Shown: positions 53,496 through 61,506 of the stretch, one piece after another
Numbering within the stretch: the first letter of the stretch is position 1
How the letters are laid out: each line of letters opens with the position of its first letter
DNA from: G963669295 sp963669295
GTDB taxonomy: Bacteria; Bacteroidota; Bacteroidia; Flavobacteriales_D; CALLUQ01
Assembly: GCA_963669295.1 (NCBI GenBank)
Contig: OY769938.1
Span: forward strand, 3,906,001 to 3,970,000
Reading direction: 5' to 3'
DNA: 64,000 nt
Made by a program: the position numbers and the translations under genes
Notes under the pieces: generated by a model
Told to the model about the DNA's origin: nothing
Databases searched by the model: none
The model's input: the letters and a program-made list of their open reading frames with translations, nothing else

Positions 53496-54254
53496 TTATT
53501 TTGAATAACAGCAGCGGAAAGGACGGGCTGCTGTGGTGAAGCTGTCGCCACGAATTTTACAAGTGCCTGCTCCGGCAATGCGTACAATAATGTTAGAGTT
53601 GGCAGGAGCATCTACAAACTCATAGTTGTTGGTCATGTTGTTCAGGCCCAGTCCGGTATTTTGACAGGCATGGTACCATTCGCCCCAGGAGCATAATCTA
53701 GCATTGCTATCGTGGCAGGAAACCACTGCATTCCAAAACGTATCGGTAGCACGTTCATCAGTTTCAATACAATAATTGGCACTGGCACTTACAAAGCCAC
53801 TAGGACACCGTTTATTAAGCTGACTCAACAGTTGAAAATTGCTGCCATCATAAATTATACTAATTACCTGGTTGGGATAGATATCCGCAGAGTCGAGGTC
53901 GAGCGTAACTTCCTTTTTCAGGGGTACAGCTCCAAGTCCGTTGATGTTTATTTGCATGGCACCAGTATTGCTGTTGGGGCACATGATGTTGAACGACATG
54001 CCAGCCTGGTAAGCAGTAACAGGAGGATTGATGTTAACGTTCAAGATGTTGGTACCTGTGGCAGTACCAAAAATCATGGTGCCATATTGCACTGATGAGG
54101 CGTTGACAGCATCACCGGCATGATCAGGAGCACGAAGTCCAGTAACTTGCTTGTCGGCATTGGTAGCTCCATTGAACTGGATGGGTTTATCTACCTCCAC
54201 CTGCGCCATCAGTGGCGTAACAAACAAGCTCAATATGATGGTTAACTGCTTCAT
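53496..54254 (-). CDS. Secreted tail-fibre-like / Cys-rich lectin-like protein, copy 3
   Basis: A 252-residue protein: signal peptide (1-16), then a beta-rich part (about 20-145) with an ININGLGAVPLKK segment, the VTLDLDSADIYPNQVISIIY segment and DGSNFQLLS. These repeat the pattern seen in phage tail-fibre C-terminal modules (an NGLGAKPIKK-like turn and a GQxVxVxYDGTNFQLL-like end). Residues of about 150-252 hold eight conserved cysteines (CPSGF, YCIE, SCHD, RLCSWGEWYHAC, TCK, RCCY) in a layout like FGE/C-type-lectin modules. Two paralogues are encoded upstream; it overlaps its neighbour by four bases. Confidence 0.75.
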   Translation of the reverse strand: MKQLTIILSLFVTPLMAQVEVDKPIQFNGATNADKQVTGLRAPDHAGDAVNASSVQYGTMIFGTATGTNILNVNINPPVTAYQAGMSFNIMCPNSNTGAMQININGLGAVPLKKEVTLDLDSADIYPNQVISIIYDGSNFQLLSQLNKRCPSGFVSASANYCIETDERATDTFWNAVVSCHDSNARLCSWGEWYHACQNTGLGLNNMTNNYEFVDAPANSNIIVRIAGAGTCKIRGDSFTTAARPFRCCYSK

Positions 54255-55027
54255 TTCTGATAACAACATCTGGCAAATACGTTTGAACCTATGCTTAATA
54301 TACTTAGCGATTGCTCTTGTTGGCAATTTCCTCCTGCTCCTGCCATAGCAGCGGCATCGGTATGATTTTGTCCAGCATCAATCCATTCCCAATTGTTGGT
54401 CATGTTTACCAAACCCAACCCACTTTTTTGGCAGGCGTAATACCATTGTCCCCACGAACACAGTTTGGCATTTTGATCAGCACACCATGCAGCAGCTTCC
54501 CAAAAGGTAACCACACTACCATTGTCGTCGGTATTGATGCAATAATCGTCGTTCACACTGGTGAAGCCATTAGGACAGGCTTTTGTTGCCGGATTTTGAA
54601 GCTGGAAATTGGCACCGTCGTATACAATGGTAAGCAATTTTCCTGCTCGTATATCCAACGAGTCGAGTGTGTCGGTAGCATGTTTATAGATACCTACCAG
54701 TCCCAGTCCGTTCACATTGATATGACCGGCAAGGCTATTGTTTCCTGTACTCGATACAAACAACTTCATTCCTTCTGCATACGCTGTTGGGGCAGGGGTG
54801 AAGTTAACAATCAGTGTGTCGTTGCCAGTAGCAGTGGCGTGCACTACTGTGCCATTTTGATAGGTCAGTACATTGATGGCATGGTCCAGTGCCGAGGGGG
54901 CGCCTACCTGTTCCAGCTGATTCAGCGAATCAGTGGCCGATTTAAATTGCAATGCATGATCGATGTCGACCTGGGCAACCAACCCCAGGGTACACATACA
55001 CAATACTATGGTGAACCATTGTTTCAT
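54251..55027 (-). CDS. Secreted tail-fibre-like / Cys-rich lectin-like protein, copy 2
   Basis: A 258-residue paralogue of the flanking genes with a signal peptide (ending VAQ), the tail-fibre-like part (HINVNGLGLVGIYKHATDTL, then LLTIVYDGANFQLQ) and the Cys-rich C-terminal part (CPNGF, YCINTD, WCADQNAKLCSWGQWYYAC, GNC, RCCYQK). The ATG at 55027 overlaps the preceding stop and its stop overlaps the next start (ATGA both times). The middle differs strongly from the other copies while the cysteines stay fixed. Confidence 0.75.
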   Translation of the reverse strand: MKQWFTIVLCMCTLGLVAQVDIDHALQFKSATDSLNQLEQVGAPSALDHAINVLTYQNGTVVHATATGNDTLIVNFTPAPTAYAEGMKLFVSSTGNNSLAGHINVNGLGLVGIYKHATDTLDSLDIRAGKLLTIVYDGANFQLQNPATKACPNGFTSVNDDYCINTDDNGSVVTFWEAAAWCADQNAKLCSWGQWYYACQKSGLGLVNMTNNWEWIDAGQNHTDAAAMAGAGGNCQQEQSLSILSIGSNVFARCCYQK

Positions 55028-55818
55028 CGTAAATAACAGCAGCGAAACCGCCTTGTCGTATTTTGTGGATGCCCATAGCCACTTTGGTCGCATCCGTAAG
55101 TTACTGTTGTAAATTTATAACCGGCTGTTTTGGCCTGTCCTCCCGAGCCGGTAGTGTTGGCGGCCGAGTCTACCCATTCTTCAAAGTTGCCCATATCGGT
55201 AGCCCCCAGGTTGGTGGCGTCAAAGCATACATGAATCCATTCCGACCACGAGCATAGCTTTGCTCCCATGTCCTGGCACAACTGGTTGGCATCCCAGTAA
55301 TTCAGCGAATCGCGTGGGGCACTGTCGATGCAGTAGCGGGCACTTACTTTAATAAATCCGTTGGGGCAGCTTTTGTTTACGGCCGAAAGCAGTTGAAAAT
55401 TGATGCCGTCGTAAATTACGCTTACCAACTGTCCGGTTCTAATGTCTAACGAGTCAAGGTCTTCCGTTACCGCCTTCTTAATAGAGATAGCACCGAGCCC
55501 ATTTACATTTAATGTAGTGGCTCCTGAACTGTTGTTGCTGGCTTTGAAGTTAATTACTGTGCCTGCCTGGTACTGGTTGAGGGCAGGGGTAAGTGCTACC
55601 GTTAAATTGTTGGTGCCCGTAGCAACGGCATAACTCAATGTACCATCTTGCACAGTAGCTACATTAACCGCTGCAGATGAGTCGACCGGGGTGGCCAATC
55701 CGCGTACCTGTCGGTCGGCTGTCGTGTTGCCTGTCATAATTACCTTTTCGGTAGCTTCTACCTGGGCAAGTGCAACAACGCTGCAACACAATAGTGCTAT
55801 GGTAATAAGTTGTTTCAT
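55024..55818 (-). CDS. Secreted tail-fibre-like / Cys-rich lectin-like protein, copy 1
   Basis: A 264-residue protein with a signal peptide (1-18, ending ALAQ). The tail-fibre-like part has TLNVNGLGAISIKKAV and SLDIRTGQLVSVIYDGINF; the Cys-rich part has CPNGF, RYCID, LCQDMGAKLCSWSEWIHVC, YGCDQSG and RFRCCYLR. It is the first of three tandem copies and its start overlaps the sulfotransferase stop by four bases. I found no family name for the whole protein; the two-part reading is by pattern similarity. Confidence 0.75.
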   Translation of the reverse strand: MKQLITIALLCCSVVALAQVEATEKVIMTGNTTADRQVRGLATPVDSSAAVNVATVQDGTLSYAVATGTNNLTVALTPALNQYQAGTVINFKASNNSSGATTLNVNGLGAISIKKAVTEDLDSLDIRTGQLVSVIYDGINFQLLSAVNKSCPNGFIKVSARYCIDSAPRDSLNYWDANQLCQDMGAKLCSWSEWIHVCFDATNLGATDMGNFEEWVDSAANTTGSGGQAKTAGYKFTTVTYGCDQSGYGHPQNTTRRFRCCYLR

Positions 55819-56645
55819 TCTTCAAAATAACCGGCCCATCGGGTGCCTTCAAATTCTTTTTTTAATGTGGTGTAATTGGTAATTAAATCCGACAGGTGTT
55901 CCTTGTTTTGTTTGCGTACCTCCGATTTTAGGGTGGCCCTGTTTAAGCCAATAAAGTCGGTAATTTTATTCATAGTGGCCTGCCTGTCCTTTACCAAATC
56001 GTTGTATTGAACATCGAGAATGGGATGGTCGGCAAAAAACTCGTGCACCCACGCTTGCCAGTTTTCGGTAGTCTCAAAGTCTTTGATGCAATCTTCCTTT
56101 ACCAATTCTACTGCTTTATCTTCTACAGCAGTTTGCGCACCGTTGGCCATCCACTTGTTCGTTTTTGCAGCAATCTTTCTCGATAAATGCACTTTCAACT
56201 GATTGTCGCGTTTTAAATGAATGATCTTTAAATCGGGAATGCTTTTAAAGTAATCCCAAACTTTTTCCCATTGATCGGTGCGTGCATGATAGTAGAATAT
56301 TTTGAATCCTGCCGCTTTAATTCCTTTAGGGTATTTGCGGTAAATGTATTGTTCTACATAATCTACCGGTTGTTGCTCTCTTAATGCAATGGCCGGAGCA
56401 GTGCTTCCTTGAAAGCTTCCGCCAATGCCAGAAGTAATGTCGCCAAAGATTTCGGCATAACATACTGCATCGGGGTGTGAGTTGAGCAAGCTTACCAATA
56501 AGTTAGAGCCTACCCGCGATCGGCACACAATCATATACCGTTGGTAATTGGTGTCGCCCTTCAACAGATTCATGTCAATGGCCTTATTCACATAATGCTG
56601 CTGTAGCTTGTTGAGCTTTCCCGGTATTTTTTTCAGCTTACTCAC
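55815..56645 (-). CDS. Sulfotransferase (Stf0-like)
   Basis: A 276-residue cytoplasmic-type protein. The 5'-phosphosulfate-binding loop is seen as IVCRSRVGSNLLVSLLNSHP and the 3'-phosphate-binding motif as IHLKRDNQLKVHLSRKI, with the Arg and Ser expected for PAPS binding. The Stf0 group sulfates trehalose glycolipids or sugars in known cases. Here it lies between a T9SS protein and three secreted lectin-like proteins with four-base overlaps, so its acceptor may be a surface glycan; this is inference. Confidence 0.85.
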   Translation of the reverse strand: MSKLKKIPGKLNKLQQHYVNKAIDMNLLKGDTNYQRYMIVCRSRVGSNLLVSLLNSHPDAVCYAEIFGDITSGIGGSFQGSTAPAIALREQQPVDYVEQYIYRKYPKGIKAAGFKIFYYHARTDQWEKVWDYFKSIPDLKIIHLKRDNQLKVHLSRKIAAKTNKWMANGAQTAVEDKAVELVKEDCIKDFETTENWQAWVHEFFADHPILDVQYNDLVKDRQATMNKITDFIGLNRATLKSEVRKQNKEHLSDLITNYTTLKKEFEGTRWAGYFEE

Positions 56646-58036
56646 TGTACCATCAAACGTTGAACGCCACTTTTATTTTTATTCATTACACGAACCATGT
56701 ACATACCAGGTGCCAGGGCACCTACATTCAGTTGTGTATAGTTTTGTTGATTTACTTGTTGTTCTTGTATCACCTTGCCCTGAAGGTTCATCACCTGTAC
56801 TACCACCTGGTTCAATCCAAATACTACAGTAACCTGATTGGTAGCAGGATTGGGGTACATGTTAAAATTAATGGTATGAACAAGAGCTTGTATGCCTACT
56901 CCGGTAACATTCAATGTATCGGAAATGGTAGAACAGCCGGTTCCAGTATCAAATACTTCTACCTGGTACACGCCATCTTGAATGGCAGTATGGCTTTGGT
57001 TGGTAGCTCCACCAATGGGGTTTCCGTTCAAATACCATTGATAGGCATTGCCCATCACGCTTGAAGTAAGAAGGTTGGCATTTTGTATAATGGTTGGAAC
57101 AGCTGGTCCCTGGTTGATGGTAAATGTACCGAAAGGGGCGGTAGTGCCCGACGGGCTGCTCGAAATAATTTGCAGGGCATAATTGCTGCCTGTTAACAAG
57201 CTTTGAGGCAGTACACCACAAAGAAGGGTGTCAGGCAAAGCAATGGTATCAAGATGAGTAGGGTTCGCAAAGCTTCCCGTTTCGTCCGATAGTACCAGAA
57301 TAAATTCATTGCCCGGATTGAATAAACCATCAATACTAATGCCTACTTTAATGGTATCTCCTGTACAATAAGGGCCTGTGCTTATGATGCTGGGCTCCCA
57401 CCGGGTAGGGAAGGCCGTGAGAAATAACGCACTGTCGATGTTGCTTGCAGCAATAGTATTGGCAGTAGTGTTGGTAGTGCCGCCATAGTTGAACCAGGTG
57501 ATGCCGGAGTCGATGCTATGATACAGCATCAGTTCTTGCTCGTATGGGGTGTTTACCTCTGTTTGGTCGTAATGAAAAACAAGGTTGGCATCCATCGCCA
57601 CCACATTGCCAGTAGCAAAGGTATACCAACGTTCAATGCTTTGTGCCCCTCCATTGTTGGAGGTAAGGTGTCCGCGTCGCACGGTTGAAGTGCCCAGCAA
57701 GGCACTGGTAGTAATTTCGAACCCGAGGCCGGCAATGTTTTCAGCAGTAAGCGCACCGGCATACGACCGTGTAGCTTGCTCATAACCATTGCCATCAATG
57801 GGGAATCCATTTTGCTCACTTAAGGTAACGGAGTCGCCCAAAATAATAATGCCATCATTAATTACAGTAGCGTTGGCTTCTATTTCAAACAAGTTGCTTG
57901 AGGCAGCATTGGCGGTAACTATAGTGTTGTTGTTTACATGCACGGTGGTGCCTCCAACTACCTTTAGTTGTGCCCACAGAGCAGGAGCTGTCAGTAATAA
58001 AAGGAATGAGAACAATAACGCTTTGAAGAACTGCAT
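56642..58036 (-). CDS. T9SS-secreted surface protein
   Basis: A 464-residue protein: signal peptide (1-22, ending LWA), beta-rich N-terminal part, a middle with GPYCTGDTIKVGISIDGLF-type Ig-like segment, a segment with AYQWYLNGNPIGG and VYQVEVFDTGTGC (Ig/PKD-like), and a C-terminal T9SS type A sorting domain (FNMYPNPATNQVTVVFG, MNLQGKVI, GMYMVRV). It is the first gene of the six-gene minus-strand operon and overlaps the sulfotransferase by four bases. Confidence 0.87.
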   Translation of the reverse strand: MQFFKALLFSFLLLLTAPALWAQLKVVGGTTVHVNNNTIVTANAASSNLFEIEANATVINDGIIILGDSVTLSEQNGFPIDGNGYEQATRSYAGALTAENIAGLGFEITTSALLGTSTVRRGHLTSNNGGAQSIERWYTFATGNVVAMDANLVFHYDQTEVNTPYEQELMLYHSIDSGITWFNYGGTTNTTANTIAASNIDSALFLTAFPTRWEPSIISTGPYCTGDTIKVGISIDGLFNPGNEFILVLSDETGSFANPTHLDTIALPDTLLCGVLPQSLLTGSNYALQIISSSPSGTTAPFGTFTINQGPAVPTIIQNANLLTSSVMGNAYQWYLNGNPIGGATNQSHTAIQDGVYQVEVFDTGTGCSTISDTLNVTGVGIQALVHTINFNMYPNPATNQVTVVFGLNQVVVQVMNLQGKVIQEQQVNQQNYTQLNVGALAPGMYMVRVMNKNKSGVQRLMVQ

Positions 58037-58116
58037 AAATCAACAACGGTTACAGCACATAAATTTACGAAATAAAAGATGGATGCCCGCAAATTTTACA
58101 CGAAACGGCAGATTTT

Positions 58117-59046
58117 CTAATCCTTTCTCAGTTGTTGATACACCAATTCCAATCCGCTGCGCAAGCTGGTATTGGGTTTGTAGTTGATGGCTGAAAAAAG
58201 CTTGTCGGAATTCCCGAACCTGCGTTTTACCTCATAGTCGTAACGTTTCTTGGGAGCCGCAATGAAGTTGATCTCCGATTGTGAGCCGGTTACTGATAAG
58301 ATGGTTTCGGCCAATTCAAGGATGGTCGATTCTTCTTCGTTAGCAATGTTGTAGATTTCACAACCAGAGGCTTTCTTTGACAACTCCAAACAAGAATAAA
58401 TGGTGTCATCGATGTAAGTGAAATCACGCGTTTGCTGGCCATCACCAAAAACAGTAATGGGCTTGTTGTTCATGGCCTGCTCAAAAAAGCGAGGAGTAAC
58501 CATGCGGTTGTCTTGCGACTTACCATATACATTAAAGAACCGCAGCGAAGTGGATTCCAATCCTTTTTCTTCGTGTAGTGCTGCCAGGTAAATTTCGTTG
58601 TAACGCTTGGCAATGGCGTAACTGGTGGTAGGGTCGAGTTGAATGTTTTCCTTAAAACTCTTTTCAATGGCCGAATGCCCGTATACTCCACTGGTAGAAG
58701 CATAAATAATTTTTTCTACGCTATGGGTCATGGCTGCATCCGCTATGTTTTGCATGCCAATCACCTCGGTGTCCATGGTCTCCACAGGATTGTCGGCCAC
58801 CACATCCACTCCAAGCACAGCAGAGAAGTGAAAAATTTGTGAACACCCTTTGCTCAATTTGAGCATCAACTCCCGGTCGCGCACATCGGCTTTGTGGAAC
58901 TCAATGTTGTTTAAAATATCTTTCTCAATTTTATTGCCGCGCAAAAGAATATCTGCAACAACTACCTCATTGCCTTCTTCCACCAACTTCTTTACCAAAT
59001 GGCTTCCAATAAAGCCTGCTCCACCTGTAACCAAAATTCGATCCAT
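58117..59046 (-). CDS. NAD-dependent nucleotide-sugar epimerase/dehydratase
   Basis: A 309-residue extended SDR: MDRILVTGGAGFIGSHLVKK at the N-terminus, then YASTSGVYG, the catalytic Tyr-x-x-x-Lys in SYAIAKRYNE and RDFTYIDDT. The region PRFFEQAMNNKPITVFGDG fits UDP-glucose epimerase or UDP-glucuronate decarboxylase relatives; the exact activity is open. I use the ATG at 59046, where the family N-terminus starts. It lies downstream of no other gene on its strand, so it probably has its own promoter. Confidence 0.88.
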   Translation of the reverse strand: MDRILVTGGAGFIGSHLVKKLVEEGNEVVVADILLRGNKIEKDILNNIEFHKADVRDRELMLKLSKGCSQIFHFSAVLGVDVVADNPVETMDTEVIGMQNIADAAMTHSVEKIIYASTSGVYGHSAIEKSFKENIQLDPTTSYAIAKRYNEIYLAALHEEKGLESTSLRFFNVYGKSQDNRMVTPRFFEQAMNNKPITVFGDGQQTRDFTYIDDTIYSCLELSKKASGCEIYNIANEEESTILELAETILSVTGSQSEINFIAAPKKRYDYEVKRRFGNSDKLFSAINYKPNTSLRSGLELVYQQLRKD

Positions 59047-59182
59047 GTTCACTATTTTTTGAATTGACCCGCAATTTAAGAATATTGGAATAAATAGACC
59101 GGTTATCAATGAATTATCACCAATTAGCGAACACAATTGCCATTCTTGCGTATGAGGGTAGAGCAACATTGATTGAATGTTA

Positions 59183-59190
59183 TAAATTTG
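59183..59190 (+). promoter_or_regulatory. Candidate -7 box for the DUF4956 gene
   Basis: TAAATTTG matches TAnnTTTG exactly and lies 30 bases before the ATG at 59221. No TTG lies at the usual -33 spacing. Confidence 0.4.
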
Positions 59191-59220
59191 CCGGTGTTAC
59201 AAACCATGTAAGTGTTAATT

Positions 59221-59892
59221 ATGAAGGCGATCAAGGCATTTATTGCAGATCAGTTGGCGGGATTCTCAATTTCCGACATCCCTAATTTTTTGGTAGCACT
59301 CTTGTTGGCTGCCGTGTTGGCGTTGATATTGAGCAAGCTTTATGTAAAGTTTGGAAGTTCTGATAAAGATAAGCGAAAGTTTGCCCGTACGTTGGTAACG
59401 ATAGCTGTAAGCGTGGCTTTTATGGTGGCCATTGCCAAAGCATCCATTACCCTTTCTATTATAGTGGTAGGGGTATTGATATTGGCAGGTACGGGTAAGC
59501 GACTGAAAGATACCGAGGAGCTATCGTACCTTATGCTTACCCTGGCCATTGGTTTTGGTTGTGGGGTAGGGCATACCATACTTACTGCCATTGCTTTTGT
59601 AATAGCGGCACTGCTTATTGTGGTGGTGAGCCGATCGAGTGTCAAACATTTTGCGGCACAGTACAAGGTTGAAATTTCGCTGGATGAGGCACTTCAACTC
59701 AAAGAGCTTACAGTAGCATTAAAACAATACAGTCAACGGGTACAGGTATTGCATTACGCAGAAGGATCGGAATACCTCGTTACCTTTTCTATAGATGTAA
59801 AAGAATTGGCTACTTTCGATAAAGTGCGTAATGAGGTAAAATCGATACACCCAAAGGCCCTGGTTGTTTTTCACCATAACCCCACCAAATAG
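59221..59892 (+). CDS. DUF4956 membrane protein
   Basis: A 223-residue protein with an N-terminal soluble helix, four membrane segments (about 25-150) and a C-terminal cytoplasmic domain of about 70 residues (YLVTFSIDVKELATFDKVRN). This matches the DUF4956 layout. In other bacteria such genes often lie beside CotH and polyphosphate-polymerase (VTC) genes; here CotH follows six bases later but no VTC gene is seen. The ATG at 59221 is preferred over an in-frame GTG at 59212. Confidence 0.82.
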   Translation: MKAIKAFIADQLAGFSISDIPNFLVALLLAAVLALILSKLYVKFGSSDKDKRKFARTLVTIAVSVAFMVAIAKASITLSIIVVGVLILAGTGKRLKDTEELSYLMLTLAIGFGCGVGHTILTAIAFVIAALLIVVVSRSSVKHFAAQYKVEISLDEALQLKELTVALKQYSQRVQVLHYAEGSEYLVTFSIDVKELATFDKVRNEVKSIHPKALVVFHHNPTK

Positions 59893-59898
59893 TCTCCC

Positions 59899-61506
59899 TT
59901 GCAAGGAAAAAACATATTATTGGTATGTTCCGGTGCATTGTTGCTACTGGCACTTTGGTCGTTTTGGGTGGGTGAAGCATCGCCAACAACGAAAGTGGTA
60001 GACGAAACGCTTGCCCCTCCGGTATTTTCGCAAACCAGCGGCAGGTATGAAAACGATTTTGAGTTACAGCTAACCACCAACGATCCCGAAGCTGAAATTT
60101 ACTACACTTGCGATGGTGCTGTTCCTTCAGCCAGCTCCGATAAATACGAAGATCCCTTTACGATAAGCCACAAAAAGTGTGGGGCATCTCCCTTAATGAA
60201 CGTCAGCACATCTCCCCGTTGGAAGTCGCCGCTTCAACCTTTTGGGAAAATTAATGTAGTGCGTGCGGTTACTTATAAAAATGGGAAGTACAGCGATGAA
60301 ACAACACATGTCTATGTGTCCTCAATAGCAACGCGAACCCTTCCGGTGGTATCGTTGGTATTTGATGAAAACGACTTCTTTAGCGACAAAAAGGGCATTT
60401 ATGTAATAGGGATGGGGCAATTTGATGTAAGTGCCAACTTCAATAAACCCTGGTGGTTTTATCCAGCGAACTACCATCAGCGTGGGGCGGCATGGGAACG
60501 TACTGCACAACTGCAATACATTGCTGCTGATGCTACCATGCAAACAGAAGTAGGAGTGCGCATCAATGGCAATGCTACCCGAGCCTTCCCCCAAAAGTCG
60601 TTACGACTTTATGCCCGCAACGGGAACTTGATGCAAGGACCGAACAAGCAACACTACAGCCGTATGCTGTTGCGTAATTCAGGAAACGACTGGGACAAAA
60701 CCATGTTTAGGGATGCATTGATCCATGCCATCGTAAAAGGTAGCGAAGTGGAAACACAAGACTACCAACCGGTAGTGGTGTATTTCAATGGCGAATATTG
60801 GGGCATTCACAATTTACGGGAACGCATGGATGCCAATTACTTTTCCGACAAATACAATTACAATAAAAACAAGTTGGCCATCCTTGAAAATAGTGGCGAT
60901 GTGAATCATGGCAAAGCACGCGACGGAGAAGACTTTAGGAACCTCATGGGTTTTGTAGCCAATAACAACTTGTCTGATTCCAGGGCTTACCAGCGTGTTA
61001 AAGATGCGATCGACCTCCAAAGTTTTGCCGATTACATTGCAATTGAAACGTTTTTTTGCAACAGCGACTGGCCCAACAACAACGTAAAGTTTTGGCGTTC
61101 GAACCCCAACGGCCAGTGGCGTTGGATCATCAACGACATGGATTATAGCTTTGGCTACAACCCCGGGTCGGAAGATATCGACCTGTTTCAACGGTTAAAA
61201 ACATCGCCCTCAGCTACTGGTAAGCTGTTTACCGCCTTGATGAAAAACACAGAATTCAAGCAGCTGTTTACAAGTAGGTTAACACAATTGTTGAATGGAA
61301 CATTGAGCAGTACCACATTGCTTCAACACATCGAACAAGCCAGAAGCAGCTTGTTGGAAGAAATGCCGTTTCATATTGATCGCTGGCGAAAAATAGGATC
61401 GATAGAAGCATGGGAAGCAAACATTGAAGCCATGCGCATGTTTGCTCAACAGCGTGGAGCAAAAGTAGAACAACATTTACAGCAATACCTCGAACAGTAT
61501 CAATGA
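59899..61506 (+). CDS. CotH-kinase family surface protein with chitobiase-like domain
   Basis: A 535-residue protein with an N-terminal membrane anchor (about 4-22). A chitobiase/CHB_HEX_C-like domain (about 35-115, FELQLTTNDPEAEIYYTCDG) is followed by a CotH domain (about 145-500). CotH motifs are LLRNSGNDWDKTMFRDALIH, WPNNNVKFWRS and WIINDMDYSFG, the last carrying the Asp residues of the atypical kinase fold. CotH kinases phosphorylate surface or spore-coat proteins in known cases. No ATG is available upstream, so TTG at 59899 is the likely start. Confidence 0.88.
   Translation: MQGKNILLVCSGALLLLALWSFWVGEASPTTKVVDETLAPPVFSQTSGRYENDFELQLTTNDPEAEIYYTCDGAVPSASSDKYEDPFTISHKKCGASPLMNVSTSPRWKSPLQPFGKINVVRAVTYKNGKYSDETTHVYVSSIATRTLPVVSLVFDENDFFSDKKGIYVIGMGQFDVSANFNKPWWFYPANYHQRGAAWERTAQLQYIAADATMQTEVGVRINGNATRAFPQKSLRLYARNGNLMQGPNKQHYSRMLLRNSGNDWDKTMFRDALIHAIVKGSEVETQDYQPVVVYFNGEYWGIHNLRERMDANYFSDKYNYNKNKLAILENSGDVNHGKARDGEDFRNLMGFVANNNLSDSRAYQRVKDAIDLQSFADYIAIETFFCNSDWPNNNVKFWRSNPNGQWRWIINDMDYSFGYNPGSEDIDLFQRLKTSPSATGKLFTALMKNTEFKQLFTSRLTQLLNGTLSSTTLLQHIEQARSSLLEEMPFHIDRWRKIGSIEAWEANIEAMRMFAQQRGAKVEQHLQQYLEQYQ

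Noticed and set aside
54311..55036. A 241-codon open frame on the plus strand opposite the lectin-like genes
   Set aside because: It is antisense to two genes with signal peptides and conserved cysteines; the antisense frame shows no domain.
53496..55818. Possible prophage tail-fibre genes
   Set aside because: The modules resemble tail fibres, but all three proteins have signal peptides and no other phage gene is present.
53496..55818. Possible diversity-generating retroelement target genes
   Set aside because: I see no reverse transcriptase, template repeat or variable repeat in the window, so this is only an idea for the C-terminal folds.
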